Assembly: GCA_020746875.1 (NCBI GenBank)
Contig: JAGTJL010000003.1
Coordinates: 2,232,001-2,296,000 of the forward strand
Source of the DNA: Rhexocercosporidium sp. MPI-PUGE-AT-0058
Lineage: Eukaryota > Ascomycota > Leotiomycetes > Helotiales
Length of the DNA: 64,000 nt
Direction of reading: 5' to 3'
Both the position numbers and the translations under genes were made by a program. The notes under the pieces are model-generated. The model was not told the DNA's origin. It did not search any database and saw nothing but the letters and a program-made list of their open reading frames with translations. Positions 11,578-23,189 of this stretch are shown piece after piece; the first letter of the stretch is position 1, and each line of letters begins with the position of its first letter.

Positions 11578-12819
11578 ATGGCTGGCGTCCAAACTTATAA
11601 ACTCGGAGACTGGAAGCTCCAGTCTGGCCAGAGTATCCCCAATGCTGAGATTGCTTTCAAGACATTTGGAGATCCAAAATTACCTGCAATCATCTATCCT
11701 TCGTGGTATTCAGGCTGTGAGTCAAGCTGTAAATTTGGGGAGACGATGCTGATGCGTTGAAGCCATCGCGGACAATGAATGGCTGATCGGCGAAGACCAT
11801 GTTCTGAACCCAAAGAAGTACTTCATCGTCATCACTGCTCTCTTCGGAAATGGGCAATCAACATCTCCTTCAAACTCCAATATTCGTCCTTTCCCTAAAG
11901 TTACCTTCTTCGACAATGTGAGAGCTCAACACACTCTTGTAACAGAGCACCTTGGCATCAAACATGCCAGAGCCGTCCTAGGCTGGAGTATGGGAGCAGG
12001 CCAAACATATCAATGGGCTACAAGCTATCCCGACTTCATGGATATAATTGTGCCGTTTTGCGGAGCTGCAAAGACTTCTTTACATAATCAAGTCTTCCTT
12101 GAAGGCGCGAAATCCGCACTCCTCTCGGCTAAGAAGCATCCATCAGCCGGATCTTGTGAGGATGGAGTCCTCCCGAAAGGAGAGGCATATCGCACTTGGA
12201 CTGCAGAGGAAAAGGAGATCGGACTGAAAGCGTTTGGAAGAGTTTACGCTGGTTGGGGATTCAGTCAGGCTTTCTATCGTGAGAAGCTGTATGAGAGTGT
12301 CCTTGGTTTCAAGGACTTGGAGGACTTCATGAAGAATTTCTGGGAGAAGTGGGCGCTGTCCAAAGGTAACCATTCAAGAAGGATAATGCGATAAATGCTG
12401 ACTGCTTGCAGATCCTGAGAACTTGCTAGTGATGCTTTACACCTGGCAGGCTGGTGATTGTTCTAAACAAGAGCCGTACAATGGGAATTTCGAAGCCGCA
12501 ATGCAAGCTATCAAGGCAAAGGCTCTCATTCTTCCTGGAAAGACAGACTTATATTTCCCGTTTGTAGAGACCCTTCTGATACAAATTCAAAGCTGACAAG
12601 GACAGACCCGAAGACTCAGAGATCGAAGTCGCGAACATGAAAGACGGTGTTGGACTAATGATCCCGTTCCCAAGTATCTGGGGTCATTGGGCTGGAGGTC
12701 CCGGAGACAGCAAGGAAGATGTGAAATGGCTTGATGAGAAGCTTCGTCAGGTCGGACTGGGGGAGAGTGAAGAAGAAGTTGACTGGCTCGCTGAGAAATT
12801 CAAGGAAGCTAAGATTTGA
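11578..12819 (+). CDS. Alpha/beta hydrolase of the homoserine O-acetyltransferase (MetX)-like family
   Basis: Four exons, 11578-11716, 11763-12365, 12412-12559 and 12606-12819, encode 367 residues. All three introns are exactly 46 nt. The nucleophile elbow is GWSMGAG with Ser122, preceded by the family segment YFIVITALFGNGQSTSPSN. The C-terminal catalytic His is likely in WGHWAGGPG. Such proteins occur widely in fungi as putative homoserine acetyltransferase-like or esterase-like enzymes. True MET2 is longer and carries other signatures, so this one is better read as a paralogous acyltransferase or hydrolase of unknown substrate. The divergent neighbour is the FMN protein; a shared role is possible but unsupported. 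Confidence 0.88.
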
Positions 12820-13298
12820 ACGGGAAAATAGTTGCGCGAGTTTGTTGACAAGCCACTTGCTTCATTAAGCAGTTAGCATTCTGGTTCTTCGGCTAGTTTT
12901 GTGCTCTTGAATGTGAACCTCTGTGACCTCAGTGCTTTTTCTCGAATGATGCATAACAAGATTCTTTTAACTAATGTGAGAATCGCGAGGTATGTCCATG
13001 GCTCGGAATTAGGACTGGCGTTGTGATTCGCCAGTTTGGGAGCAGGAGCGGAGACTGGATGACAGCCCGGCAGCTAGATTCGTGATCAAAGTTGATGACA
13101 TTTCCGGGTTGGCCTTTAGAATCAAGATAGATTCGATTTTAGCAGTCAGATTTGCTAGCATAACCTGGAAATGATCGTGGTCACGTGCATCTGCAAGGGT
13201 TCGAAGCACCCCGCGCTAAAAGCTGTGATGTTCAGGAGCCTCTTCAACCTCGAAATATCTCCCTACACTTTCAGTCCAGCATTGAGACCAAAAGAAAA
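12820..13298. other. Intergenic region upstream of PAC4-like gene
   Basis: About 480 bp containing the hydrolase 3' UTR and the promoter of the next gene. No RNA gene, repeat or further coding signal is seen. Confidence 0.45.
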
Positions 13299-13803
13299 AT
13301 GGCAAGCAAAGCTGCAGCGATATCAAGAGTATCTGGGCAGCCCACCCAACTCTCATTCCCGCTCCCAAAGGCTCCAGACACAAGAATTCATATCCAACTC
13401 ACAATCCAGGCAACCTCAATCCTGCTGTTCCTGACCACAGCTATGAATGGCGATACTTCAACTGTACCACTAGGATCTTTTGTCTACGCCCTTCCCGATG
13501 TAAGAGGATATTCAAGCATTGAATCTCAATAACAAGCTGACAAGATAATAGAGGTTGAATCCTGGTCAAACCCTCTCTACCCCTCTCTACACGTACGAAT
13601 CCTCTGTGGAGTTCACAACACGTCTGGCCAAACTTCTCGCGCGGAAAACAAAGAAGGCTGTCTACGTTGGAAATTCCATAAGCTTTGCGAGCGCTGGATT
13701 GGGCGGCACTGTTGAGGAGGAAATGGAAGGTTTCAAGAAAGTTGTGGAGGTTGTTATGGAGGAAGTTAAGAAGAGTGAGGGAGAGTCGGTCACTGGCAGT
13801 TGA
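13299..13803 (+). CDS. Proteasome assembly chaperone 4 (PAC4/PSMG4)-like protein
   Basis: Two exons, 13299-13499 and 13552-13803, encode a small 150-residue protein. The intron ends in CTGAC...ATAG and joins YALPD to RLNPGQTLSTPLYTY, restoring an uninterrupted family block. Hydrophobic strand segments (IHIQLTIQATSILLFLTT) and the segment VYVGNSISFASAGLGGTVEEE fit the fungal PAC4-like chaperones. These pair with PAC3 to help build the alpha ring of the 20S core. The C-terminus is a short acidic/basic helix. The call rests on recall of the family pattern rather than a catalytic motif. It sits in the same window as a proteasome-associated deubiquitinase, with no sign of co-regulation. Confidence 0.75.
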
Positions 13804-13910
13804 ACGGATTGTGGGCATCTCGATCGACGACTTCTTGAGAGCTCTTGGGGCGAGTCTTGGGGTTTGAACACGGTTTCCATAACAGAGAAGCTTCACCTGC
13901 AGTGCTGTGT

Positions 13911-14426
13911 ATGTCTCACGGCACCGGATCGACAGCTACTGTGATACAACTACCAGCAACAGCGAGAGAACTAGTCTGGGATCCGTGGATTTTCCAATCA
14001 AGGCCGTACAACGTCTAATTGTACATAAACTGGCCGAGGGGCGGATCCAGAACGCAGATTGTGGTACCTTCATCGAAGCTCATTCCGTTCGTCGTGTCAC
14101 AAATCTCAATTTCCATACCGCCGTACAACATTCAAATGCGCGTCATCGTGGAACTTTGTTGTGGGAGATCGACCTGTTGTAGGACTCCAGCAGCACCACG
14201 ACCCCAGGCTATCAAAGATGGGGTGAAAGGGACTCCAAATTTGATTCGTGGCTGTGAATCAAGACATTTGATGGTCGTCAGGTCGCGCAGCGATAGCACG
14301 GTAATTACATCCATGGAACTTGGTCAGCTCATGTTCATATTGGGGAAACAGCTGCCATGTGAACATCTTCTTCATGAACCAGGCCTCTCATGCCCGTCAG
14401 AGATATCGGCAGGGTCGTACAAGTAG
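13911..14426 (+). pseudogene. Possible decayed reading frame with one in-frame stop
   Basis: From an ATG at 13911 a frame of 172 codons is interrupted only by TAA at 14016-14018. The first 35 residues (ending ELVWDPWIFQSRPYN) read like protein; the rest is less convincing. The minus strand of the same stretch also has partly coding-looking pieces but none intact. I recognise no family. It may be a gene remnant, part of an unusual leader for KAP104, or chance. Confidence 0.2.
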
Positions 14427-15503
14427 ACACGATCTTACTAGCTGCAATGTCAGTAGCAGCAGAGAGCGCCAGAGTGGTTTACGGCGAGTGTCACTTCTCA
14501 GACCTTGGGGTGCTTCTGTTTGTAGGGTTCGTGGATAGCCACATGAATTTATAGCATTCGCTCAAGTTGTGACATAAATCATGCCATGTTGGGATTAATC
14601 AATAGATGGCTTGAAGAGCAGTCTTTTGAAAAGAGCGTCAATGTGTGTTGAGGGCTAGACAGAGAAAAAATCTCCAGAGGGGTTGGGCCTGGTCGATCAG
14701 GGTTACCCGAACTGTCTCACATGCGTTCTGAATAATGCAGAAACCAAAAGTGAACAAGTAATTTACATTCACTCTTATTCCTCCTCTTAGATTCATTTCT
14801 GTTGACCCTCACCCTCCAACTCGCCGAGGCTGAGAGTGGTCCCTTGGGAAAAACGCACTTGTGGGAGGCAAGGCGAAAGGCAAGGCTCTAAAAAAAGTCA
14901 AATTCTCCCCACCAAAAGAAGCGACCGCTTTGCGAACGGCGAACGTGGGCGCACCGCACCGCAAGCACTTCACCCCTCTAGAACCGCCCTCTTCCTCTAC
15001 TTATCTCAACCTTCCACCTCTCCGAATCTCCAATCCGAATACTTCCAACCTTGGGATCAGAGAGGTAATCACGCGCTCCTGTGTACAGCTGCCCTCGACA
15101 GCCATTTCTTCGCCCTGCACCCGGCAAACCACATTAGCAAACAACCCCACGATACGATTCCCGCAGCCACTACCACAGCGATCCTACCACACAACGCCCG
15201 CCGTTGTCAAACCACATACACAAACTTAGAATATTGGACCTATTTGTGAGTCCAGTTTCTACAACTTCTGCGCTTCTGGATAGTTCGGCTTTGCGACGAA
15301 GACTCCAGAGTTGTGGCTGCGCTGACGACCTTTACCCTCCCACAGATGTCGACCTGAGATATCTAATGTGCCGCAAGTAAAGGGACATCTTGTGTGACCT
15401 TCCCAAGGCCAAATTAATACCTGAGCAGCGTACCTGCATATCGGGAATTTGTTGAACCACCACATAAGACGAGTGACAGGGCTCTTGGAGGTAGAGAACG
15501 ATC
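14427..15503. other. KAP104 upstream region and leader
   Basis: About 1.1 kb upstream of the KAP104 ATG. From about 14760 it becomes pyrimidine-rich, as fungal promoters and leaders often are. Two overlapping frames at 14836-15249 stay open for over 100 codons but begin at GTG and show no family pattern, so I do not call them genes. A 5' UTR intron is possible (GTGAGT near 15245) but unproven. Confidence 0.4.
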
Positions 15504-18484
15504 ATGGCCTGGCAACCAGAACAAGAGCCATTGAGGCAACTCTCAGGATGTTTGAGAGACTCGCTGAGCGGGCACAACAAGACGGCTCAGAAGCAAGCTG
15601 AGATTGTAAGTTGGCAATAACCCCATATGTGGGAGTAGGCACTGTGACGCTGTGGTCCCAGAAAGCAACATTTACTAACTCTATGGCTATTGATACAGAT
15701 GCTTGCTCAAGCCAAGTCCTCTCCAGGTATCAACAACTACCTCACGTATCTCTTTTCGAGCTCTCAAGCTCCTCCTGGGCTGAGCTACACCCCGGAGGAA
15801 TACCATGCGGTTCGATCGGCCGCGGCTGTCATGCTGAAGAATAATATTCGAACCGGCTATAAGACTATTCCACAAGACAGTCTCACGCTCGTTCGTTCGT
15901 CAGTACCATTAGCTTTACAGGACAAGAATCCATTAATACGAAGCTATGCGGGAAATGTCATCACGGAGATTGTCAGTAGAGGTGGAATTCTTGGCTGGCC
16001 ACAATTACTTCCAGAGTTATTGGCATTGATTGGCAACGACAGTGGTGCGGTCACTCCGGAGGCACAAGAGGGTGCAATGGCAGCTTTAGCCAAAGTTTGC
16101 GAGGACAACAAGAAGATTTTGGACAAAGAATATGGCGGGCAGCGACCACTTGCTTTCATCATCCCGAAGTTGATTTCATTTACGACAAACGAGAAGCCCA
16201 AAATCCGGTCGCTAGCTCTCGGAAGCATCAACGTGTTCATTCCCCAGAAGCCTCAAGCTTTACTCGTGTCTTTAGACGCTCTCTTGAACTGCCTTTTCCA
16301 GCTAGCCAACGACCCATCTTCTGATGTTCGACGACAAGTATGCCGAGCCTTTGTTCAGATCGTCGAGATCAGACCTGACAAGATCTTGCCTCATATCGAG
16401 GGTCTGGTTGAGTACATGATTGCTCAGCAACGGAAGATCGAAGATGAGGAGCTGGCTTGTGATGCTGCAGAGTTCTGGCTCACGGTGGGAGAGCACGGTG
16501 AACTGTGGAAGTCCTTAGCACCTTATCTTCACAAGATCATTCCTGTCTTATTGGAAAGTATGGTCTATAGTGAGGAGGACATCGCTATGCTTGAAGGTGG
16601 ATTGAACGATGCCGATGAAGAGGATCGTGCGGAGGATATCAAGCCCAAGTTCGCTAAGAGCAAGAGCGCGAGAACCCTCGCAAACGGCGACGACGAAGAA
16701 GGAGCCGATCAAAACGGAAATTACCAAAAGCTAAGCGGAATGGATGACGAATTGAGCGAAGGCGAGATAGAGGAATTCGACGACGACGATGACGATGCCA
16801 ACCCAGAGGATCGCTGGAATCTACGGAAGTGCTCTGCGGCGGCATTAGACGTTTTTGCATCGGACTTCAAGGCACCTGTCTTCGAGACCATCTTACCGTA
16901 CCTCATGACTAACCTAAAGCATGAGGAATGGCCATATAGAGAGGCTGCAGTACTGGCACTTGGAGCTGTCGCTGAAGGCTGTATCGATGTGGTAACACCC
17001 CACCTCCCAGAACTGGTCCCATACCTAATATCACTACTCAACGACTCTGAGCCTCTCGTTCGACAAATCACATGCTGGACTCTTGGACGATATTCTTCTT
17101 GGGGCGCTAGCCTCAATACTCCTGCCTTACGAGTCCAGTACTTCGAGCCCATGATGGAGGGCATTCTAACGAAGATGCTGGATCAGAACAAGAGGGTGCA
17201 GGAAGCAGGTGCATCGGCGTTCGCCCATCTTGAGGAAAAGGCAGGTGCCGGCATTACACCGTATTGCGAGCCTATTATCCGACAATTTGTCCGTTGTTTT
17301 GAAAAATACAAGGACAGGAACATGTTTATCCTCTACGACTGCGTGCAGACATTAGCCGAACATGTCGGCCATGGGCTTGCTCAACCTCAACTGATAGAAT
17401 TGCTGATGCCTGCTCTCATTCACCGCTGGCACAAAGTCTCCGACCAATCACGAGAACTCTTTCCGCTTCTTGAATGTCTATCATACGTCGCGAGCGCCCT
17501 AGCCGAGTCTTTTGCTCCATTTGCGCAACCCGTCTTCGCAAGATGTATTCAGATCATCCATCAGAACTTGGAAGAGTACCTTGCATCTGTCCACAATCCA
17601 ATTTTAGACACGCCAGACAAGGACTTTCTCGTAACGAGCTTGGACCTCTTAAGCGCCATAATCCAGGCACTGGAGGAAAAGCAGTCTACTGAGCTCGTAT
17701 CCGGCTCCCAGCCACGCCTATTTGAGCTGCTCCAATTCTGTATGGAGGATCCAGAGAATGATGTACGCCAATCATCATATGCGCTTCTCGGGGACTGTGC
17801 AAAGTATGTCTTCCCGCAACTAAAGCCTTTCCTGGGAACCTTGCTCCCTCTCCTGATTCAGCAGCTCGACCTGGATGCTATTCTCGATGAGCAGATCGAA
17901 ACTGGATTCAGCGTTATCAACAATGCATGCTGGTCTGCTGGGGAGATCGCCATCCAGTATGGTAAGGGAATGGAGCCATACGTTCCGCAGCTTCTTGAGA
18001 GATACCTTGCAATCCTTGGCAATCCGGAGGTACCAAAATCTGTCCTCGAAAATGCTGCGATTGCTCTTGGTCGACTGGGGCTGGAAAATTCCGCTGTCAT
18101 GGCACCTCACTTGTCCACTTTCTCAGAACCCTTCCTAAAATGCATCAATAGCGTTGACTACACACTAGAGAAGGCAACCGCTTTCAAAGGTTTCTGTCTC
18201 GCCATTCTGCAGAATCCCCAGGCAATGGAGAAGGATCTAGCTAGATTCTTTACTGCTGTGTCTCGATACAAGATGGAAGAGGCTTTCAAGACTCCCCTGA
18301 CAGCCGATTTGCAGCAGATATTCCAGCATGTAAGATCCTCTTTCACTCCTTCGGTGACCTCAATACTGACAATTACCAGACAATTGATCTCTACAAGTCC
18401 CTTGTCCCTGACTTCGGCGTTTTCATCAGCAGCCAGATCTCAGCGCCAGATGCCAACAACCTTCGAACGACATACAACCTGTAA
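15504..18484 (+). CDS. KAP104: Importin beta family karyopherin, transportin/KAP104
   Basis: Three exons, 15504-15605, 15699-18329 and 18380-18484, encode 945 residues. Exon 1 supplies MAWQPEQEPLRQLSGCLRDSL, the usual transportin N-terminus. The last exon supplies the C-terminal HTIDLYKSLVPDFGVFI...NLRTTYNL. The body is a run of HEAT repeats, for example DPSSDVRRQVCRAFVQI and ENDVRQSSYALLGD. An acidic loop at about residues 310-375 (EEDRAEDIKPKF to EEFDDDDDDANPEDRW) matches the H8 loop of transportin that releases cargo on RanGTP binding. The protein carries PY-NLS cargoes such as mRNA-binding proteins into the nucleus. Length is close to yeast Kap104 (918). Confidence 0.95.
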
Positions 18485-19770
18485 ATTCGATCATACCAGC
18501 GTGCATTTCGGGAAACATTGCAACAATAGGGGCGCAATTGGGAGTTGATATCCGAAGCACAGATATCGCGAGTGGCTGATAACTTTGTTTTTTATTCTAC
18601 GAAGCCATGATATCATTTCGTTTGATGAAAGTCACGGCGACAGCAGAAAGAATTGTGCATTGCGGTTTGGCATTGATTTGAGGCAAGTTGCTTGCTTCCT
18701 TGTTAAGGAGCTGCAATCCTCTAAAATCAAATTGGTAGATCTATTGCTATGGAGGGCTGAAGGGTGATGGCAGACGAGGGCAGCTTATGGGCCTCGCTGG
18801 CTGGATTACATGTTCCTGGGGCATATGACTCTGTGAAGAGGCATGGATCCTGTGCCATTGAGATGGAAGGTTGCACTGCCGTTCTTTCTTGCTTGGTCGG
18901 TAGGGCAAATCTGGAAGCTGGTCTGGTGGGAATGCTAGAATGGATGGATGACGGGATGAGCAATGGATTGATAGCTGGATATCAGTCAGGATTGGAATTA
19001 GGTAGATAACAAACCACAACAACTAGGTAGTTAGGTAGATAGATAGGTAGTTAGCAATGTCCTGCTGAGGTAACAGCTCAGCAAACATAATAAAGTGATG
19101 GGGATATTCAGACACATGCCATCATATTTCTCTCCCGACGTTGGTCCTGGACACGTTAGAGCTCCAGCAGTCTCGAAGGCAGTGGTCATCAAGCAAGGAA
19201 GACTTGACCTCTACTTTTTTTCTATAAACTTGCAAGATTCGACATCTTCTTTCTCGGCCTTCACTCCTGATCATGAAGCCACGAGCAAGGGACCAAGGAT
19301 GTTATCCTGGAATATTCATGTCTCAAACGCAACTCTCTAGCACTCTCTCCATGTTCCATTTTCCGCGAAAGTCTCCATCAGATAGCCTTCAGACTCCAAA
19401 AGCCACAAGGAGCTACGGCCGTAGGAGATGCCATGATAAGAGTCAGGTACAGTCCAGTCCGTCTTGTCTTCTTTACCGCCTTCAGCCCAGTTTCGGCTTT
19501 AATAGCCGAGCAAAGGAAGTAGATCTCTAGCTTCCTCCCCGACAGCACATCCTTACTTCCGCTATGGTGAGGTTGTGCTGCGAATAGACGTTGTGGGGGA
19601 GGCTAAGGGTTCAGCCCAACCCAACCTTCTGTAGTACAAGATAAAGATAGCTAGCTGCCCCCCGTCAGTGTTTCACTTTTATTGGGCATTCCACGGGTAC
19701 CATGGCCTGAAATGGCGTGGAATGGACCGAGCGGGAAAGGAAACCGAGGAAGGCGTACAGTAAGTAAGGA

Positions 19771-20014
19771 TGGTTCTCCGGTGGGTGGGAGCGAACTCAG
19801 TTGAAACTGAAATCGACTTCGAGTTGGCGTTTTATTCAGTCCAGTCTTCATTCCGACGCCAGAGACGATACCAAAACAAGCCACAAGCGTCGGTATGTGG
19901 GGGTGTTCCGGTGGGTTGTAATGTAAATTCAATTGAACCCGAAAACGAGCTGGAGGTCGCACTTTAATCGACGCCAGGGAAGATTCACACACAGAGAGGC
20001 CACAAGTAGTGTCG
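19771..20014. repeat. Imperfect tandem duplication of about 120 bp
   Basis: Two diverged copies lie head to tail, about 19771-19893 and 19902-20014. Both open with a TTCTCCGGTGGG / TGTTCCGGTGGG block. Both contain TCAGTTGAAACTGAAA / TCAATTGAACCCGAAA and CGACGCCAGAGA / CGACGCCAGGGA, and both end with GCCACAAG...GTCGG. The shared blocks keep the same order and spacing. Confidence 0.6.
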
Positions 20015-23000
20015 GCTTCAAGTAATGATATTTACAGGGTCGTGGTTCTTCTTTCTGGAAGTGCGGAAAACGTATGGTCGGTAGTTGTTAAGACGGTCGA
20101 TAGGTATGTTAACATCTCTAGAGAACCGTCAGAGCTCTTCAAAGCCCAATGATTCTTGTAAACGCTCCTCTGGTGGTGGGGTCAATTGTGATGCCGCCAT
20201 GCTTTGCAGAGTGGTCACTACTTTTAAACGGGGAAGAATAGACGAGTGCAGATCATCACCAGGAGCCGCCTCGTGGCTGATAAGAGCACGTTTCCTGTCC
20301 TCTCTTCGTACAGCTAAGTTTCTTGGACACGGGGATAGAAGAAATCATTCCCAAAAAAAAATGAGATATCAGACCGTCTTTACTCCTTCACCGCTTTCAA
20401 AACCAGGGGACTGGGTAGTGACAAGTGTACGCGATCTCCTACCCAAGATCTACAAGTAATTGTAGCCAAGCTAATTAAGTCTTATTGACGATGGGCGTTT
20501 TGCTCCAAGATGAGTCCGGTATCTTGGAAGCAGTAATTCGGTAGCTTGATAGGCGGATGGGGATTGCCCGCTGCTCGTACTGCGAGGGTCTTGTCCGTTC
20601 TAAGTATGGTCTTGTGTAAAATCCTGTCCAGAATAGCTTCAACGAAGCATGCTATTCGAGCGTCTATCGAGTTGTGAGGTCGGCCAGGAGTGCCAGATAG
20701 TAAATTGACTTTCATACTCTGCCGGACTGACCCCATCTATAGCGGGTCTAGGCGGTGTTTTCGTCTAGCTAAGGCGTTAGGTTTCATGCCCAGAGGAGTT
20801 TCTATTCGAGAACAGAGGGCGATGATCTTGGTATTCTCTTCGGGCTCTAGTGGAGCCGCTATGATGAGGGCGTTTGTTTCGGTCCCCGAGTATGGACGAA
20901 GCAACGGAAAAGGGAGGTTTACACGAACGGGAAAAGGTAGATATTTGCTATCAAAACGGAGAAGGACTTTTTTGTTCCTTTGGCTTGGTGTACTACTACG
21001 GAGAGAAATGCTAAAGTGAGGTGGACTGTACACTGTAGTAGGGTAGAAGCACGTGGATGCCGGACGGGATAGATGGGAACTAAAAATAAACTTAAAGCGC
21101 CATACAAAAAATACGAATTGAGGCTGAGATCTTACCATTTTGATGGCTCGATGGTTCCTGTCCAGTCACTAGACTGTTCAAAGGCGGTGAAAGGGTTGAA
21201 GCTCCATCTAAACCCGCAGATGTCTGTTGTGACTGCCAGACGTCATGTTCCAGATGGCTCACATCGCTGCTCAGCCGCCACCCCCCTTCACTCCCATGCT
21301 TCCGTACGGACTATATTGCATACCAGTCCAGTACTGGGACCTGCCGGGCGCTACGTTATGGTGCTGTGGGATGGATCGTTCCTGTTTCACTTACCATCGG
21401 CCATGACGAGAGGATCCAGAGTACTCTTTACAGCCACATTGGTATCCTGATTGAAGTATGGCTCACTAGAGGAGAGATATTGACAGCAGCTTCTGATGAC
21501 GGCGTGGCTTGGTATATGCGTGCTTGTTTCGAGAGGAGAACACGAAGTAACAGAAAAGCATTGCAAACTGAACCATTGGGTGCGCTTTGCTCAGCGGAAT
21601 GACCGCAGCAGTCATACCGGGGCGGTGAGATGGGTTATGAGCAACGCGTTCCCATAAGCGTCTTGTCTTGATAGGGTGATATGAGAGAGTGAGCCTACGA
21701 TAAATGAAACGAAGGATCGATATGCTTCGGCGTGGCAACGACGACGAGCCTGAGTATAGCACAGGAGATAGGGGGTCAGAATAAGCTCGGTGGGAAGACA
21801 TTTATGGATAAGTGGGGAGTGGTGGTCGAGCGAGTGGATGTCAACAATCCTATTCGGGGTCGGAAAATCGGTTTCGATATTTCAGAGATGTAACGCAACA
21901 TTGGCATAGCCATGTATCGTAATCAAAGATGTACATTAACGAAACCCCACTCGCTCACTCAGTCGCGTTCGGCACTTCATCGGCGCTGCGCATTCTTGAA
22001 GGCGTTGGTTGATAGGAACTGAACATTTAAAATTGTCTTCATCTTTTGCCACAACGTAAGCAATTAGGTCATTAGATCCGGAACATGGAGTTTGGGGTTA
22101 CAATTGAAGAAACGTCAAGGAGACGTCAAACACGTTGGTCTGACTACATACTTGATGCGGATCTGGCGGCTGGCTGAGACCTGACATTGACCGAGTTGTG
22201 ATATATTGCGGCTTTGAATGAGGAGGCTATTGGAAGGGTTGTGATTGGTAGCGAAACATAGATAAACAGAGCACAGCCTCCCCCCTTTGCCGCATTGGTA
22301 CTTTGTCACAGCTGCGCCTTAAAACCGCTCTCCACTGGCAGAGGAGTATTTTGAGGATGAGAAAACCAATAGTAAGGCGAGTGTGCAATAATAACGACAG
22401 TAATCGGCACAAACAAGTAGATAGACAGATGTTTGGATGAGATGAGAGAGAAAATAGATGTGTGTATTTGAAAACAGAAGACTCGGCAGTGATAGCTCCA
22501 GAACTGCAGGGCTTACTTGCGAGTAGACTCGGCCGATAGACGAAGACATTGATCAATCGCATATCTTGATACTGCGGCGTAGTTATACCTGTTGATTGTA
22601 TTCGTCTGAGTGTCGGTGTCAGGTTCTTAAGGGGGCAGGTAAGTGATGATTACCCCGCAACGCCGAGTACAGAACAAACCCCCTGGTCTCATCACCTGCA
22701 TATGCATGTGTTTGGGAAGTGCTTTCCTCAAATGCCCCAGAGTTCAAGAGACCTAGAGGTATCAGTTCAGTCGGGTATATTGACCAATTTTTTTGGGCAC
22801 GTCTTTCTTGGCCACACGCGAATTGCAACACTCGCTCATCGTGTCTGACACTGTGCCGTGTCTGGGGGGTGTCTGCTCTTTGAGGCCTCGCCGCGTTTAT
22901 ACCTTTGTGGATTAGGGGATTTGGGTGGTTGTACCAATCCAGAAAGAGGTGAAGGGAGCTACCGCAGACAGGAGACGAGCTGCATGAGGTTCAACATGAC

Positions 23001-23155
23001 CGTGAACGAAGAATGTCTTTGACCAGCGGGAAAACAGCCCGAGAAAGCGGTTGATGACTTTGATACAGAAGTTCATCTTGCTGAATATATCTTGAGTCCT
23101 TTGCAGTACTGTCGGCCCCCTTGAACATACTTCGAGATGAGCCGTGAAGCAGTCG

Positions 23156-23189
23156 GTCAGTCAGTCAGTCAGTCAGTGATGGATGGATG
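23156..23189. repeat. Microsatellite (GTCA)5-6 followed by (GATG)3
   Basis: A short run of GTCA units passes directly into GATG units. It lies in the gene-free region and has no visible coding context. Confidence 0.85.

Noticed and set aside
14836..15249. Two overlapping open frames of more than 120 codons in the KAP104 leader
   Set aside because: Both start at GTG, neither has an ATG, and the protein reads as translated pyrimidine-rich leader.
18767..19009. Plus-strand ATG frame of 81 codons downstream of KAP104
   Set aside because: No recognisable domain, and it lies where the KAP104 3' UTR should be; length is within chance.
20737..21138. Minus-strand ATG-started frame of 133 codons in the gene-free region
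   Set aside because: The codons after the ATG read like a splice donor (ATG-GTAAGA), the composition is low-information and no family pattern is seen.
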